A DNA stretch of 64,000 nt from assembly GCF_001613205.1 (NCBI RefSeq), contig NZ_BDBX01000010.1, forward strand, positions 100,896-164,895, given 5' to 3'. The DNA comes from Nocardia sienata NBRC 100364 (GTDB taxonomy: Bacteria > Actinomycetota > Actinomycetes > Mycobacteriales > Mycobacteriaceae). Position numbers and translations under genes: made by a program. Under the pieces are notes generated by a model. It did not search any database, was not told the DNA's origin, and saw only the letters and a list, made by a program, of their open reading frames with translations. Positions 25,473-34,415 of this stretch are shown one piece after another. Every line of letters begins with the position of its first letter. The stretch's first letter is position 1.

Positions 25473-25934
25473 ATGGATATCGCGGAGGCGCCACAGCCGG
25501 TGTACCGGCAGGCCCGCTTTGCCGATCTCGAGGACATCGCGGCCATCGAGGCCGAGGTGTTCGGTGAACCGTACCTGTACCTGATGCTGCGCCAGCTCTA
25601 TGACCTGCACGGTTCGGAATGGCTCGTCGCCGAGGTCGCGGGAACGGTCATCGGGTACGCGCTCACCCTGGAGAAGTCCGGCCGGGCGCTGCTGTTCACC
25701 TTCGCCGTGGCCAAGCGGTACCAGGGCGCCGGTTTCGGCCGCGCCCTGCTGAACCAGACCCTGCGCGTATGCCGGGAACTGGGGGCCGACACGGTGTACC
25801 TCACGGTCCGGCCCGACAACCATCCGGCCGGAAACCTGTTCAAACAAGCCGGTTTCGATTTCCTCGAACACGACGATCGCTACTTCGGACCGGGGGAGCC
25901 CCGTGACCTGTACGAATTCCGACTGCATCCCTGA
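25473..25934 (+). CDS. GNAT-family N-acetyltransferase (RimI-like)
   Basis: A 153-residue acetyltransferase starting at MDIAEAPQPVYRQARFADLEDIAAIE. The acetyl-CoA-binding motif is KRYQGAGFGRALLNQTL (Q/R-x-x-G-x-G/A), and motif B includes YLTVRPDNHPAGNLFKQAGF with the conserved Asn, as in RimI-type enzymes that acetylate protein N-termini. In-frame residues upstream of this ATG have no ribosome binding site; GAGGGA lies before the chosen one. The target is unknown. The next gene starts 17 bases downstream on the same strand. Confidence 0.85.
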   Translation: MDIAEAPQPVYRQARFADLEDIAAIEAEVFGEPYLYLMLRQLYDLHGSEWLVAEVAGTVIGYALTLEKSGRALLFTFAVAKRYQGAGFGRALLNQTLRVCRELGADTVYLTVRPDNHPAGNLFKQAGFDFLEHDDRYFGPGEPRDLYEFRLHP

Positions 25935-25951
25935 GCGCTAAACTGGTTCGC

Positions 25952-26773
25952 ATGGGCGAGATCTCGCCGTTCGTGGCATCGGTCTCCACCCGGATCGCCA
26001 GGCACGCAGCGGCTTACACCGCCGAGCTGGATGCCGACGAGCACCCCGAGCGGATGTCACTGGACACCTTCGCCGTGCACGTCGAAGCCGTTCTCGATGA
26101 TTACGATCCGCCCAGCGCGCGCCGCCGTCACTCCGACACACTGGTCTTCCCGCACCTGTACGGCGCGGCCCGGGATCCCCGCCCCGACGAGGAGGGCTGG
26201 CGGGTTCCCAGCGCGGTACCGGCCGCGCTCATGGCCGCCGAGGTCGAGTTCCGCGGCCCGCTGCGACTGAGTGCCCGCCAGAACACGCTGCTGGCCGAGG
26301 AATACGAGGCGATCGGTGCCCAACTGTCGGAGGTCGGCCTGGCCACCCACGCGGCCCTGGCGTTCCGCCGCGCCATGGCGTTGTACCGGGTCAACGAGGA
26401 CGACGAAGCCGAGGACCGCTGCGGCCTGCAACTGGCGCGTGCGAATACCCGTGGACTACCGCGGGGGTTGCGGCGCTGGGCCGGACAGGGCTCCTATGTC
26501 CTGTGTGGTCACGGGTACCGGCCCTCGTGGCTGCTGGGCTGGGTGATCCTGCAGATGCTGCTGTTCACCGGGGTCGCGGTGCTGTTGGGTGGGCAGGCGG
26601 TCGACGACACCGTCTACATGGGCGTCACCGGCTTCCTGAATCCGCCGGGCCCCGGTGATACGCAGGAACTGCCCGGTGCCGTGCGGACACTGTTCGTCGT
26701 CGAGGCATGGACCGGTGCGGTATCGATGTCGGTGTTCTTCGCGCTGCTGGTCCGCAAGTGGTTCCGGATGTAG
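25952..26773 (+). CDS. Membrane protein with C-terminal two-TM, pore-loop-like region
   Basis: A 273-residue protein. The first ~185 residues are soluble and helical (including AAEVEFRGPLRLSARQNTLLAEEYEAIGAQL). Two hydrophobic helices follow (WLLGWVILQMLLFTGVAVLLG and WTGAVSMSVFFALLVRKWF) separated by a loop containing VYMGVTGFLNPPGPGD. The arrangement, ending in FFALLVRKWFR, resembles the end of two-TM potassium channels, but the TVGYG selectivity filter is absent. It could therefore be a degenerate channel or an unrelated membrane sensor. It ends 22 bases before the convergent end of the SCO2521-type cassette. Confidence 0.6.
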   Translation: MGEISPFVASVSTRIARHAAAYTAELDADEHPERMSLDTFAVHVEAVLDDYDPPSARRRHSDTLVFPHLYGAARDPRPDEEGWRVPSAVPAALMAAEVEFRGPLRLSARQNTLLAEEYEAIGAQLSEVGLATHAALAFRRAMALYRVNEDDEAEDRCGLQLARANTRGLPRGLRRWAGQGSYVLCGHGYRPSWLLGWVILQMLLFTGVAVLLGGQAVDDTVYMGVTGFLNPPGPGDTQELPGAVRTLFVVEAWTGAVSMSVFFALLVRKWFRM

Positions 26774-26795
26774 CCGGGGTGACGGTGCGGGCGCG

Positions 26796-27773
26796 TCACC
26801 ACTCCGCGTCGAAGATCTTGTGCCGCAATGCCGAAAGCGTAGCGACCGCGATATTGTCGCGTAACCGGCCCACCAGCGTGTTCCATTGCCGGGAGAAACC
26901 GGGATCGTTCTGCAGATCCTTCCACAGCGCGCGCAGTACCGGCGGCGTATGCGCGCCCGGCATCCACAGGCCGGCCAGGTGTTCGAGGGCGGGCGCGAGG
27001 ATATCGATCCGTTCGCGGCTGTGCGGGGCGAACCGGTCGGCTTCGTCGAGAGCGTCGGCCAGTACCGTCAGCAGCCAATCGTGAGCGGCCAGATCCTCGC
27101 AGAACCGTTGCGCCGCTTCCAGATCGGTTTCGTCGCGCACGATCAGTCGCACCGAGCGGACGGTGTCGTCGTCCAGGTGCAGGGTCGCGGCCGGGCCGCT
27201 GCTGCCGCCGACGCGGGCCGTCCAGCGCAGCCGGGTCGTCCCGGCCCGCACCGGTGGGTTCTGGTCCAGCCGGGAATCGGCCCGGACCCGGGCCAGCAGC
27301 CGTTCACTGATCGACGCCAGGTCCAGCGGGGCCGTCCCCGGCAGCGGGTCGGCGGCGAGATAACCGTCGGCCAGGACGTTCCCGGCCGCCATCCGTTCCG
27401 GAATCCGGGTGACGACCTCGGTGACCCCCTTCTGGCTGATGTAGTGGGACCAGGTCTGGCGGCGGCGTTCGGCTGCCCGCACCACCCGGGTGCGCGCCGA
27501 GGACTGCAGTACCCGCCCGCCGGCGAGTGCGAGACTGGTGGCCACCGTGCCGACGATCCGGGCGGGCTGCTCGCCCAGCCGGAGATCACAATCGACTCCC
27601 ACCGCCGTGGTCGGGGACAGGCCCAGCGTGCCCGGTCGCTCCCGCCACCGCACGCCGCAGCCGGGCAGCAGGGCCAGCAGTTCCCCGGCCTCGGATCGGG
27701 TCAGCGCGGTGGCCGACGGTAGCAGACAGGTGCGTACCTCACCGAGGACGACCAGGGGCGCGGTCGCGACCAT
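26796..27773 (-). CDS. SCO2521-family protein, cassette gene 4
   Basis: About 325 residues from MVATAPLVVLGEVRTCLLPS; the longer frame upstream lies within the preceding gene. No membrane segment or known catalytic motif is visible. The protein has a beta-rich N-terminus and an all-helical C-terminal region with YISQKGVTEVVTRIPE near the middle and a terminal WNTLVGRLRDNIAVATLSALRHKIFDAEW. The family assignment comes from gene order and resemblance to the Streptomyces SCO2521-SCO2524 cluster, recalled rather than searched. It starts two bases after the stop of the third cassette gene, so it belongs to the same transcript. Function unknown. Confidence 0.65.
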   Translation of the reverse strand: MVATAPLVVLGEVRTCLLPSATALTRSEAGELLALLPGCGVRWRERPGTLGLSPTTAVGVDCDLRLGEQPARIVGTVATSLALAGGRVLQSSARTRVVRAAERRRQTWSHYISQKGVTEVVTRIPERMAAGNVLADGYLAADPLPGTAPLDLASISERLLARVRADSRLDQNPPVRAGTTRLRWTARVGGSSGPAATLHLDDDTVRSVRLIVRDETDLEAAQRFCEDLAAHDWLLTVLADALDEADRFAPHSRERIDILAPALEHLAGLWMPGAHTPPVLRALWKDLQNDPGFSRQWNTLVGRLRDNIAVATLSALRHKIFDAEW

Positions 27774-27774
27774 C

Positions 27775-28776
27775 TCAGGACCCGTCGAGTAGCAGGTGGG
27801 ACAGCCGCTCGCTGATCTTGCGCGAGACCGCGACGTCCTCGGCCGCACCGGTCGCGATGACCTGCGCTAGCACGTCCTCGTCCAGGTCGAGATGGTCGAG
27901 TACCAGCCGTACCGCGTGTTCGATGGCGAGATAGCGTTTGGGCAGCATGGACAGGGTCTGATACGCCGCGAACGGCGCCGCGTCCGGGTTGAGCTGTACG
28001 ACCGGCGGCACTTCGTACCAGCGGCGCGGCCACGGCTCACCGCGCCACTGCTGCGGATCCACCACGGCGGCACCGTGATACCGCAGCATGCCCAGCCGCA
28101 GCAGATGCCAGACCGCGGCCAGGAACGGGCAGGACCAGCGGGTCACCGTGACGCCGTCGACGAGCTGGGTGCTCCACAACTGGACGTCCAGGAAGATGGA
28201 ATGCTCGCGGCGGCCGAACTCCTCGGGTGGTTCGTAGGTGCGTCCGCGCATGGCCTGCGCCGGTTCGTGTTCGGAGGACCGGCGGCCGTTGCACAGCCAC
28301 CCGGATTGCGCGGTCGGCGGCCGGCGTCCGGTATCGGGCGGCGCCGGTTCGGCGACGATCCGCGCGGCCACCATCTCGGCCACCGGTATGGGCTCACCCA
28401 GCGGCACTCCGTCCATGAACTGCGAGGTCTGCCAGCAGCCCGACTCGCGGGCCAGATAGTCGATGGTGATCCCGGCGGCGTCGGCGGCGGTGAGCAGTTT
28501 GCCGAGTACCTCCGCGGGATCGGTATCGGGCTGGAAGTAGTCGTCGATCAGGTAGCAGGTGCTGACCCGGACATCCGGGCCGAACCGGACACGGGCGGAT
28601 TCGGTGAACGCCGCGACCAGCGGCACGATCCGGCGGAACTCCTCTTTCACCCGCTCGAGATCGCCGAGGAGGTCGTTGAGATAGAAGTGCCCGACCTCGA
28701 TCGACAGGTGCGAGAGCGGAACCGGGGCGACCCAGGGCTGTTCGGTGGCCTCGGTGTAGACCTGCCTGTCCCGCAT
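27775..28776 (-). CDS. SCO2522-family protein, cassette gene 3
   Basis: A 333-residue soluble protein. Notable conserved-looking stretches are PLSHLSIEVGHFYLNDL, VRVSTCYLIDDYF and TRWSCPFLAAVWHLLRLGML, with acidic pairs (DD, ESGCW) that could form an active or binding site, though no catalytic family was recognised. Its ATG abuts the stop of the variant P-loop gene without any gap, a sign of tight co-expression. Its assignment to the SCO2522 family is from memory of the conserved four-gene cluster. Function unknown. Confidence 0.65.
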   Translation of the reverse strand: MRDRQVYTEATEQPWVAPVPLSHLSIEVGHFYLNDLLGDLERVKEEFRRIVPLVAAFTESARVRFGPDVRVSTCYLIDDYFQPDTDPAEVLGKLLTAADAAGITIDYLARESGCWQTSQFMDGVPLGEPIPVAEMVAARIVAEPAPPDTGRRPPTAQSGWLCNGRRSSEHEPAQAMRGRTYEPPEEFGRREHSIFLDVQLWSTQLVDGVTVTRWSCPFLAAVWHLLRLGMLRYHGAAVVDPQQWRGEPWPRRWYEVPPVVQLNPDAAPFAAYQTLSMLPKRYLAIEHAVRLVLDHLDLDEDVLAQVIATGAAEDVAVSRKISERLSHLLLDGS

Positions 28777-29691
28777 CTAGAGCCTCTCCCAGCTGGCGAC
28801 GTCCATCAGGCGCCGCGCGAGTTCGGTATAGGCCTGCGCCGTTTCGTGGTTGGCGATATGGGCGTTGACATCGCTGTCGAGGATCAGCTGCTCCCGCCAC
28901 TGCAATACCGGTTCCATCGGCGTGGCGCCCAGCACCGCGGTCGCGCCCAGCCGGTTGGCGGTGGCCAGCCGGCGCAGCGCGACATCCTGTTCCTGCAACC
29001 ATGCCGCCTGCGCCGCGCGCTGCGCGGTGATATGGGAGTTGGCGGCGGGTACGGCGGTGCGGATATAGCGGGTCGAACCCAGCAGGTCGTCGGGATCGTG
29101 CCCGCAGGCCGCGCCGGTCTGCAGCAGCCCGTGGGGACCGTAGACCAGCCCGGCCGCCGCCAGGATGTGCTGACGGGTCCAGCGGTGGAAGATCAGCCAG
29201 CGTGCCGTCCGGCGGCGCAATTGAGGGAGCGCGGTCGCCTGCAGGGCGATCTCCAGGGCGACCGACCGGCCCGCGCTCAGATCGACGATCACCACCCGGA
29301 ACTCCTGTTCCAGCGCCACCAGCAGTTCGGCGCAGCGGGTCACCACCGCGTCGTCGGCGGTGAGGAACTCGGCGCCGCCCTCGTCGCCCGGGAACAGGAC
29401 CAGCCGCCCGGAGCGGGGGGCGACTCTTTTGAGTTCGGACCGATCGGTGGCGGTACCGACGTCGACCCGGGCCGCCGTGCCGGTCTGCCCGAGCAGATAG
29501 GAGTGCACCCCACCGTCGGCGACGCCCCGTTCGACCGTGCCGATCTCGAACAGTGCCCCGGCGGTCGGTGACCCGAAATCGAAATCCACATAGGCGACGT
29601 TGCGTCCCGACATACACAGCCGGTACGCGATATTGCAGCTGGTCACCGATCGTCCGGTGCCGCCCTTGTCGGAGGTGGAGAATACGAGCAT
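28777..29691 (-). CDS. SCO2523-family variant P-loop (ParA/MinD-like) protein, cassette gene 2
   Basis: A 304-residue ATPase-like protein. The N-terminus LVFSTSDKGGTGRSVTSCNIAYRL matches the deviant Walker A of ParA/MinD proteins, including the early signature Lys (K9), but the canonical P-loop Lys is Arg (R14). VAYVDFDFGSPTAG supplies the switch I-type Asp and FRVVIVDLSAGRS the Walker B-like strand. ParA-like proteins dimerise on ATP and move partners on DNA or membranes; with Arg at position 14, nucleotide hydrolysis may be altered or lost. It is encoded between the SCO2524- and SCO2522-type proteins, its probable partners. Confidence 0.75.
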   Translation of the reverse strand: MLVFSTSDKGGTGRSVTSCNIAYRLCMSGRNVAYVDFDFGSPTAGALFEIGTVERGVADGGVHSYLLGQTGTAARVDVGTATDRSELKRVAPRSGRLVLFPGDEGGAEFLTADDAVVTRCAELLVALEQEFRVVIVDLSAGRSVALEIALQATALPQLRRRTARWLIFHRWTRQHILAAAGLVYGPHGLLQTGAACGHDPDDLLGSTRYIRTAVPAANSHITAQRAAQAAWLQEQDVALRRLATANRLGATAVLGATPMEPVLQWREQLILDSDVNAHIANHETAQAYTELARRLMDVASWERL

Positions 29692-29701
29692 CCGGGCCCC
29701 C

Positions 29702-31552
29702 TCAGCGCGTCGCGTCCTGGCGCGCGTACGCCAGTTCGTCGAGCTGGATCAGTGCCTGGGTGGCCAGACTGTAGGCGGTACCCGGACGCTCGCGCAGCAC
29801 CCCGCGGGCCCGGTCCAGCGATTGCCGGATACGGTTCACCGCTGTCTGTTTCGGGGTCAGATCATCACCCTCGACCTCGAGCTCCTCCTGGTTGAGCAGA
29901 TGTTCGGCCTCGCTCAGCAGATCGACGGCGCGGGCGACCATGGTCGCGGGGGCCAGCGGCGGTTCGCGGAAGGTGCCGTAGGCGATCACCAGGCATTCCA
30001 TGACGCGTTCGGTGACGAACCAGGACGGGCCGGCCGGGACCGAGAGCTCCTGGCCCAGCAGGGCCGCCGGATCGTCCCACAGACCGGCCGCCGGTCCGTC
30101 GCGCTGGATGCGCCCATCGAGATGGTCCATCGCCGCCTCGGCCAGCGCCATCAGCTGATCCCGAGTGTCGACATCGGTGCGCAGGCGCGCCGCCTGCAGG
30201 CAGCGTTTGAGCATCATGGTCACGAAATCCGGGACATACCATTCGAGCACGGAGCCCCCGCCGATGTCCTCGCTACCGGCCAGCCCCAGCCGGACACCCG
30301 GATAGTGCAGGACCGCGGCCGCGTCCCCGGCGGTGAGGCGGCTGGTGATCCGTCCCCGGCGGGCGAGCTGATCGAAAACCGCCACGGTCCGGGCCAGGTC
30401 CTCGGTGCTGTCCCGGTACACCAGGTCCTGGATGAGGATGGCGGTGACGGTGAGACTGAAGTAGTCCGATTCCTCGCCGTCGGAGGTGCGCCAGGGAATA
30501 TCCTCCAGTGGCCAGCGGCCGCCGCCGAACCGGGCCACCGTGGACCAGTAGTTGCGGGCCAGTTCGAACCGCAGCTGCAGGGCGTCGGCGAGTTTGCGCT
30601 GCTCGTCGGTCAGCAGGTCCAGCTCCCGGATGCGCTGGGAGGACAGATCGATGATGCCGTCGAGGGCGACGGCGGTGAAGTACAGGTAGGGACGGGGTTC
30701 GGCGTGCCCGGCCGCGTGGCCGACCTCGCCGGGTACGAACTCGATGGGTTCGGCGGTGCGCACGATGCCCCAGCCCCAGCCGCATTCGAACAGTCGCTCG
30801 TCGTCGGCGACGTCCACCTCGGCGGTCTGGCTGAGCCGCACCTCGTTGGCCGCCTGCACCCGCAGCCGCTCCAGCCGTGCCGACAGGCGCCGGATCACCT
30901 CGTCGGCCGGGGCGTGATTCTGGTTGATCATGTGCAGGATGGCCTGCCCGGCCTCGGATTTCGGCTCGGGCGTGTGGATGACGAAACTGCGCACCAGCCC
31001 CGCCATCGCGGCGGTGAGCCGGATCCCGACCGCGTCGATCACCAGCGGAATGCGTTCGCTCAACTGCCGTGCCTCGCGCCGCACCTCACCGCCGACGAAA
31101 CGCTGGAATCCGCGCAGGAAACGCAACGCCGCGATACACAGGCTCAGCGACATGGAATAGGAGTCGACGATCCCCAGGGCGAGCTGTTCTTCGGTCAGCG
31201 GGCGATCACCCGCCGCGCGCAGGTAGGAGCCGGCCGCGAAGACAGGGTCCCCGTCGGGACCGGTGTAGCGCTGCAGATAGTCCTCCAGCAGGCCGACCAG
31301 GGCGCCGCCGATGCGGGTCTCCTCGCCGAAGGGGTCGAGTGCCCGCCGGGCGTCGGCCGCCATATCGTCGGGCTGGTCCAGGGCGAAGGCCTCGAGTTCG
31401 GTCGCCGGGTACAGCAGGCACAGCAATTGTTCGGCGTCGCTGATCGAATTGCTGCCGTCGCGACCGCCCCAGGTCCAGGTGTTGCCCCGGTAGGAGCAGG
31501 CGAGCACTGCCCGCCACAGGTCCAGCAGCTGTTGCCGCGGCCTAATTCTCAT
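29702..31552 (-). CDS. SCO2524-family large helical protein, cassette gene 1
   Basis: A 616-residue, largely alpha-helical soluble protein and the first gene of the cassette. It begins MRIRPRQQLLDLWRAVLACSYRGNTWTWGG and contains a WGWGIVRTAEPIEFVP segment mid-protein, with many leucine-rich helices and a charged C-terminus (NRIRQSLDRARGVLRERPG). No enzymatic motif was found. Ten bases separate it from the variant P-loop gene. Large helical partners are often scaffold or membrane-adaptor components of ParA-like systems, but nothing here proves that. Function unknown. Confidence 0.68.
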   Translation of the reverse strand: MRIRPRQQLLDLWRAVLACSYRGNTWTWGGRDGSNSISDAEQLLCLLYPATELEAFALDQPDDMAADARRALDPFGEETRIGGALVGLLEDYLQRYTGPDGDPVFAAGSYLRAAGDRPLTEEQLALGIVDSYSMSLSLCIAALRFLRGFQRFVGGEVRREARQLSERIPLVIDAVGIRLTAAMAGLVRSFVIHTPEPKSEAGQAILHMINQNHAPADEVIRRLSARLERLRVQAANEVRLSQTAEVDVADDERLFECGWGWGIVRTAEPIEFVPGEVGHAAGHAEPRPYLYFTAVALDGIIDLSSQRIRELDLLTDEQRKLADALQLRFELARNYWSTVARFGGGRWPLEDIPWRTSDGEESDYFSLTVTAILIQDLVYRDSTEDLARTVAVFDQLARRGRITSRLTAGDAAAVLHYPGVRLGLAGSEDIGGGSVLEWYVPDFVTMMLKRCLQAARLRTDVDTRDQLMALAEAAMDHLDGRIQRDGPAAGLWDDPAALLGQELSVPAGPSWFVTERVMECLVIAYGTFREPPLAPATMVARAVDLLSEAEHLLNQEELEVEGDDLTPKQTAVNRIRQSLDRARGVLRERPGTAYSLATQALIQLDELAYARQDATR

Positions 31553-31826
31553 ATTCCGTGTCCTCGCCCCCGCGTTCGATCGGCGCGTCGAACGTCGTCA
31601 CCTAGAGTGTGCCCCGAATTCGTTCGCCGGGACAACTATTCGGCCGGTTCCGCATTTGCCCCGGGATAACCTGCGCGGCAATCGCTTCCGGTCGGCCGGG
31701 CCGGAAATCCGGCGCGCGGCCCGCGACCGGCCTCGCCGCCTCGCCGGCCCGGGTTCCCGGCCGGATCGGTCCGTGCTCGGCATTGCGCGGGCCCGTAACG
31801 CGTGGGTGGCAGCAGACTGGGATGCC

Positions 31827-33407
31827 ATGGACCAGTTGGTGCTGACATTCGTGCTCCTGTTCGCCGCGGTACTCACCGAGGCGATCGGGCGGCGGATCGG
31901 TGTCGCCTCGGCGGTCCTGATGACGCTGTTCGGCGTCGTGCTCGCCCTGCTGCCGTTCGTGCCGCAGATCGCGATACCCCCGCACCTGATCCTGCCGCTG
32001 GTCCTGCCCCCGCTGCTCTATGCCGCGGCCCGGCGTACCTCGTGGCGTCAGTTCGCGGAGAGCTGGGAGCCCATCGTGTTGCGGGCCGTCGGTCTGGTGC
32101 TGGCCACCGTGGCAGCGGTGGCGGCGGTGTTCCACGCCTGGTATCCGGGTCTGCCGGTCGCGGCGGCGGTAGTGCTCGGGGCCATCGTCGCCCCACCGGA
32201 TCCGGTGGCGGCGACCGCGCTGGCCGGTCGCCTCGGACTGCCGCGCCGGCTCGTGGTCGTACTCGGCGGCGAGGGACTGTTCAACGATGTCACCGCGATC
32301 GTCGTCTACTCGGTCGCGGTGGACGCCGTGCTCACCGGGCATTTCTCGGGACTGCGAGCGGCGGGGGAATTCGCGGTGTCGGCGGTGGTCGCCGTAGCCG
32401 TCGGCCTGGCACTGGGTGTGGCGGGCAGCAAATTGACCCGCTATCTGGCCGAAGCGAGCGCGCAGGTCGCGCTCAGCTTGCTGCTGCCCTTCGCGGCCTA
32501 CGGTTTCGCGGAGTCCTGGGGCGGTTCGGGGGTGCTGGCGGTGCTGGTGTGCGCGCTGTACCTGACCGACGCCGTCACCGAGTTCGCCGATGCCGACTAC
32601 CGCGTGGTCGGCAACTCGTTCTGGGAGATCACCGAGCTGCTGATCAGCGGTTTCGCCTTCGGTCTCATCGGTCTGGAGCTGAGTGCGGTGCTCGCGGCCA
32701 CCGGGAACAGCTGGCCGCAACTGCTCGGGGGTGCGGGCGCGGTGCTGGCCGTCGTGGTGGGGCTGCGGCTCGCCTGGCTGATGACGACCTGGTGGCTGCG
32801 CGGGAAGTGGTGGCACGACGAGGACGCCGACGAGCCCTACACCTGGCGGGAAACGGTGGTGACGTGGTGGACCGGTATGCGCGGGGTGGCCACGGTGGCG
32901 CTGGCGCTGGCCATACCCCTGTCGACCGAGGCGGGCGCGAATTTCCCGGGGCGGACCGAGATCCTGTTCACGGCGTTCGCGGTGGTCCTGTTCACCTTGC
33001 TCGTGCAGGGACCGACGCTGCCGCTGGTCGTCCGGCTCACCGGTGTCCGCGCCGACACCTTGGCCGAACGCCGGCTCGAACGGCAACTCTGGGAGCGGGT
33101 GGTGGGGGCCGAACTGGCCCGCCTCGAGGAACTGGCCGAGGCCGAGCAGGTACCCGAGGAACTCCACGAGCGGCTGCGGGAGGGTATCCGGCGCCGGCTG
33201 GCCCGGGCCGATCCGGAAGCGGCCGACGCGGACGCGCGCGCCCGCGCCGAGCGCGAGGCGCGGATGAGGGTGGCCGTCGGGCGTATCCGGGCCGAGGTGA
33301 CCGAGGCCGGCCGACGGGAGGCGCAGGCCGCTCGCCGGGAACCGGGTATGCCCCCGGACCTGGTCGACCGGGTGACCAGGCGTCTCGATCTGGGCCCGGG
33401 CCGGTGA
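31827..33407 (+). CDS. Na+/H+ antiporter, CPA1 (NhaP-like) family
   Basis: A 526-residue membrane protein starting at MDQLVLTFVLLFAAVLTEAIG, with about 12 hydrophobic segments. The ion-translocation core is visible as IVAPPDPVAATALAGRLGLP, followed by GGEGLFNDVTAIV with the conserved ND pair; these are the CPA1 signatures. The C-terminal ~110 residues are charged, helical and probably coiled coil (ERRLERQLWERVVGAELARLEE...). It exchanges Na+ or K+ for protons to control pH and salt. Upstream in-frame residues back to 31656 are Arg-rich and unlikely to be translated. Confidence 0.92.
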   Translation: MDQLVLTFVLLFAAVLTEAIGRRIGVASAVLMTLFGVVLALLPFVPQIAIPPHLILPLVLPPLLYAAARRTSWRQFAESWEPIVLRAVGLVLATVAAVAAVFHAWYPGLPVAAAVVLGAIVAPPDPVAATALAGRLGLPRRLVVVLGGEGLFNDVTAIVVYSVAVDAVLTGHFSGLRAAGEFAVSAVVAVAVGLALGVAGSKLTRYLAEASAQVALSLLLPFAAYGFAESWGGSGVLAVLVCALYLTDAVTEFADADYRVVGNSFWEITELLISGFAFGLIGLELSAVLAATGNSWPQLLGGAGAVLAVVVGLRLAWLMTTWWLRGKWWHDEDADEPYTWRETVVTWWTGMRGVATVALALAIPLSTEAGANFPGRTEILFTAFAVVLFTLLVQGPTLPLVVRLTGVRADTLAERRLERQLWERVVGAELARLEELAEAEQVPEELHERLREGIRRRLARADPEAADADARARAEREARMRVAVGRIRAEVTEAGRREAQAARREPGMPPDLVDRVTRRLDLGPGR

Positions 33408-33422
33408 TCCGCGCGCCGCGGG

Positions 33423-34079
33423 TCACCGGTGTAGGGAATCGTGAATGTAGGTGAGGTCCGCCAGGAACTCGGTATATGCCGAATCGCGGTCGGGGGCACG
33501 CAGCACCGAGGAGGGATGCACCGTGCCGGTCACCCGGAAATCCGGGCGTTCGACGGTGCGGCCCCGCAGCGGGCCGACCGTGGCCGACGGGCCCAGTACC
33601 GCCTTCGCCGCGACCGCGCCCAGACAGACCACCAGGTCCGGGGCGATCAGATCCAGTTCGGTGGCCAGCCAGGCCGAGCATGCGACGACCTCGGTCCGGC
33701 TGGGTTGTTTGTGGATCCGGCGTTTGCCGCGTTCGGTGAACTTGAAATGTTTGACCGCGTTGGTGAGGTAGATCTCCTCGCGCTGGAATCCGGCTTCTTC
33801 CAGCGCGCGGTCCAGCAGCCGCCCGGCCGGTCCCACGAACGGTTCTCCGCGCAGATCCTCCTGGTCGCCGGGCTGTTCGCCGACCATGACCACTGGTGCG
33901 TGCGCGGGTCCGGCGCCGAACACCGTCTGGGTGGCGTCGCGGTAGAGGTCGCAGCCGCGGCAGTCGGCCGCCGCTGCGCGGACCCGCCCGAGATCGGCGC
34001 CGCCGGGAACGAACTCGGCGGCGCCGACCGGTCTGGGTGCCCGGCGGTTGTTCGTGGCCGCGCGGGCGGTGGGGCTCAT
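33423..34079 (-). CDS. udgX: UdgX-type uracil-DNA glycosylase (covalent trapping)
   Basis: A 218-residue family 4-related glycosylase. It has the GEQPGDQEDL motif (residues 68-77), FVGPAGRLL, and the UdgX-specific loop with KRRIH (119-123) within RGKRRIHKQPSRTEV. In mycobacterial UdgX the His of this loop bonds covalently to the abasic site after uracil removal. HPSSVLR supplies the second active-site motif. Cysteines 40, 43, 134 and 152 are placed to hold a 4Fe-4S cluster. The enzyme excises uracil and stays attached to DNA, aiding survival after damage. It lies 9 bases after the Rho_N-like gene on the same strand. Confidence 0.93.
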   Translation of the reverse strand: MSPTARAATNNRRAPRPVGAAEFVPGGADLGRVRAAAADCRGCDLYRDATQTVFGAGPAHAPVVMVGEQPGDQEDLRGEPFVGPAGRLLDRALEEAGFQREEIYLTNAVKHFKFTERGKRRIHKQPSRTEVVACSAWLATELDLIAPDLVVCLGAVAAKAVLGPSATVGPLRGRTVERPDFRVTGTVHPSSVLRAPDRDSAYTEFLADLTYIHDSLHR

Positions 34080-34088
34080 CGGGCGGGT

Positions 34089-34415
34089 CTACTTGCCCAG
34101 GGCTTCGGCCAGTTCGTTCTTGGTCATCTTGGAGCGGCCCTTGATATTGCGGCTCTTCGCTTCGTTGTACAGCTGGTCGCGGGTCCGGCCCTTGGGCTTG
34201 TCGGTGCCCGAGCGCAGTCCGCCGCGCCGCTGCGGTGACATATCACGGGTCGAGGTGCGGCTGGCGGTCTTCGTCTGACCGGCCTGGGCGCGGTTCTTGT
34301 TGACCGTGCGCGCACCGATCTCCTTCGCCCGCTTCGTACTGGCCCCGCGCTCCTTTGCCGAGTCCTTGATGTGCTCGTACTGCCGTTCCTGCTTGTCGGT
34401 CCATTCCTTCGGCAT
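34089..34415 (-). CDS. Rho_N/SAP-like small basic protein ('plasmid stabilisation' type)
   Basis: A 108-residue basic protein preceded by a strong AGGAGGTG ribosome binding site. The N-terminal half is a charged helix (PKEWTDKQERQYEHIKDSAKERG) and the middle is basic (ARTVNKNRAQAG). The C-terminal RTRDQLYNEAKSRNIKGRSKMTKNELAEAL resembles the Rho termination factor N-terminal helix-extended-helix that binds nucleic acid. Such proteins are often called plasmid stabilisation proteins without evidence. It is the first gene of a pair with udgX, hinting at a DNA-binding helper role, which is inferred from context. Confidence 0.78.
   Translation of the reverse strand: MPKEWTDKQERQYEHIKDSAKERGASTKRAKEIGARTVNKNRAQAGQTKTASRTSTRDMSPQRRGGLRSGTDKPKGRTRDQLYNEAKSRNIKGRSKMTKNELAEALGK

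Noticed and set aside
27892..31669. Two very long plus-strand open frames (559 and 689 codons) opposite the SCO2521-2524 cassette
   Set aside because: They mirror the GC-rich minus-strand genes, have Gly/Arg/Asp-rich low-complexity translations and no family motifs; the minus-strand frames carry the P-loop and tight gene spacing.
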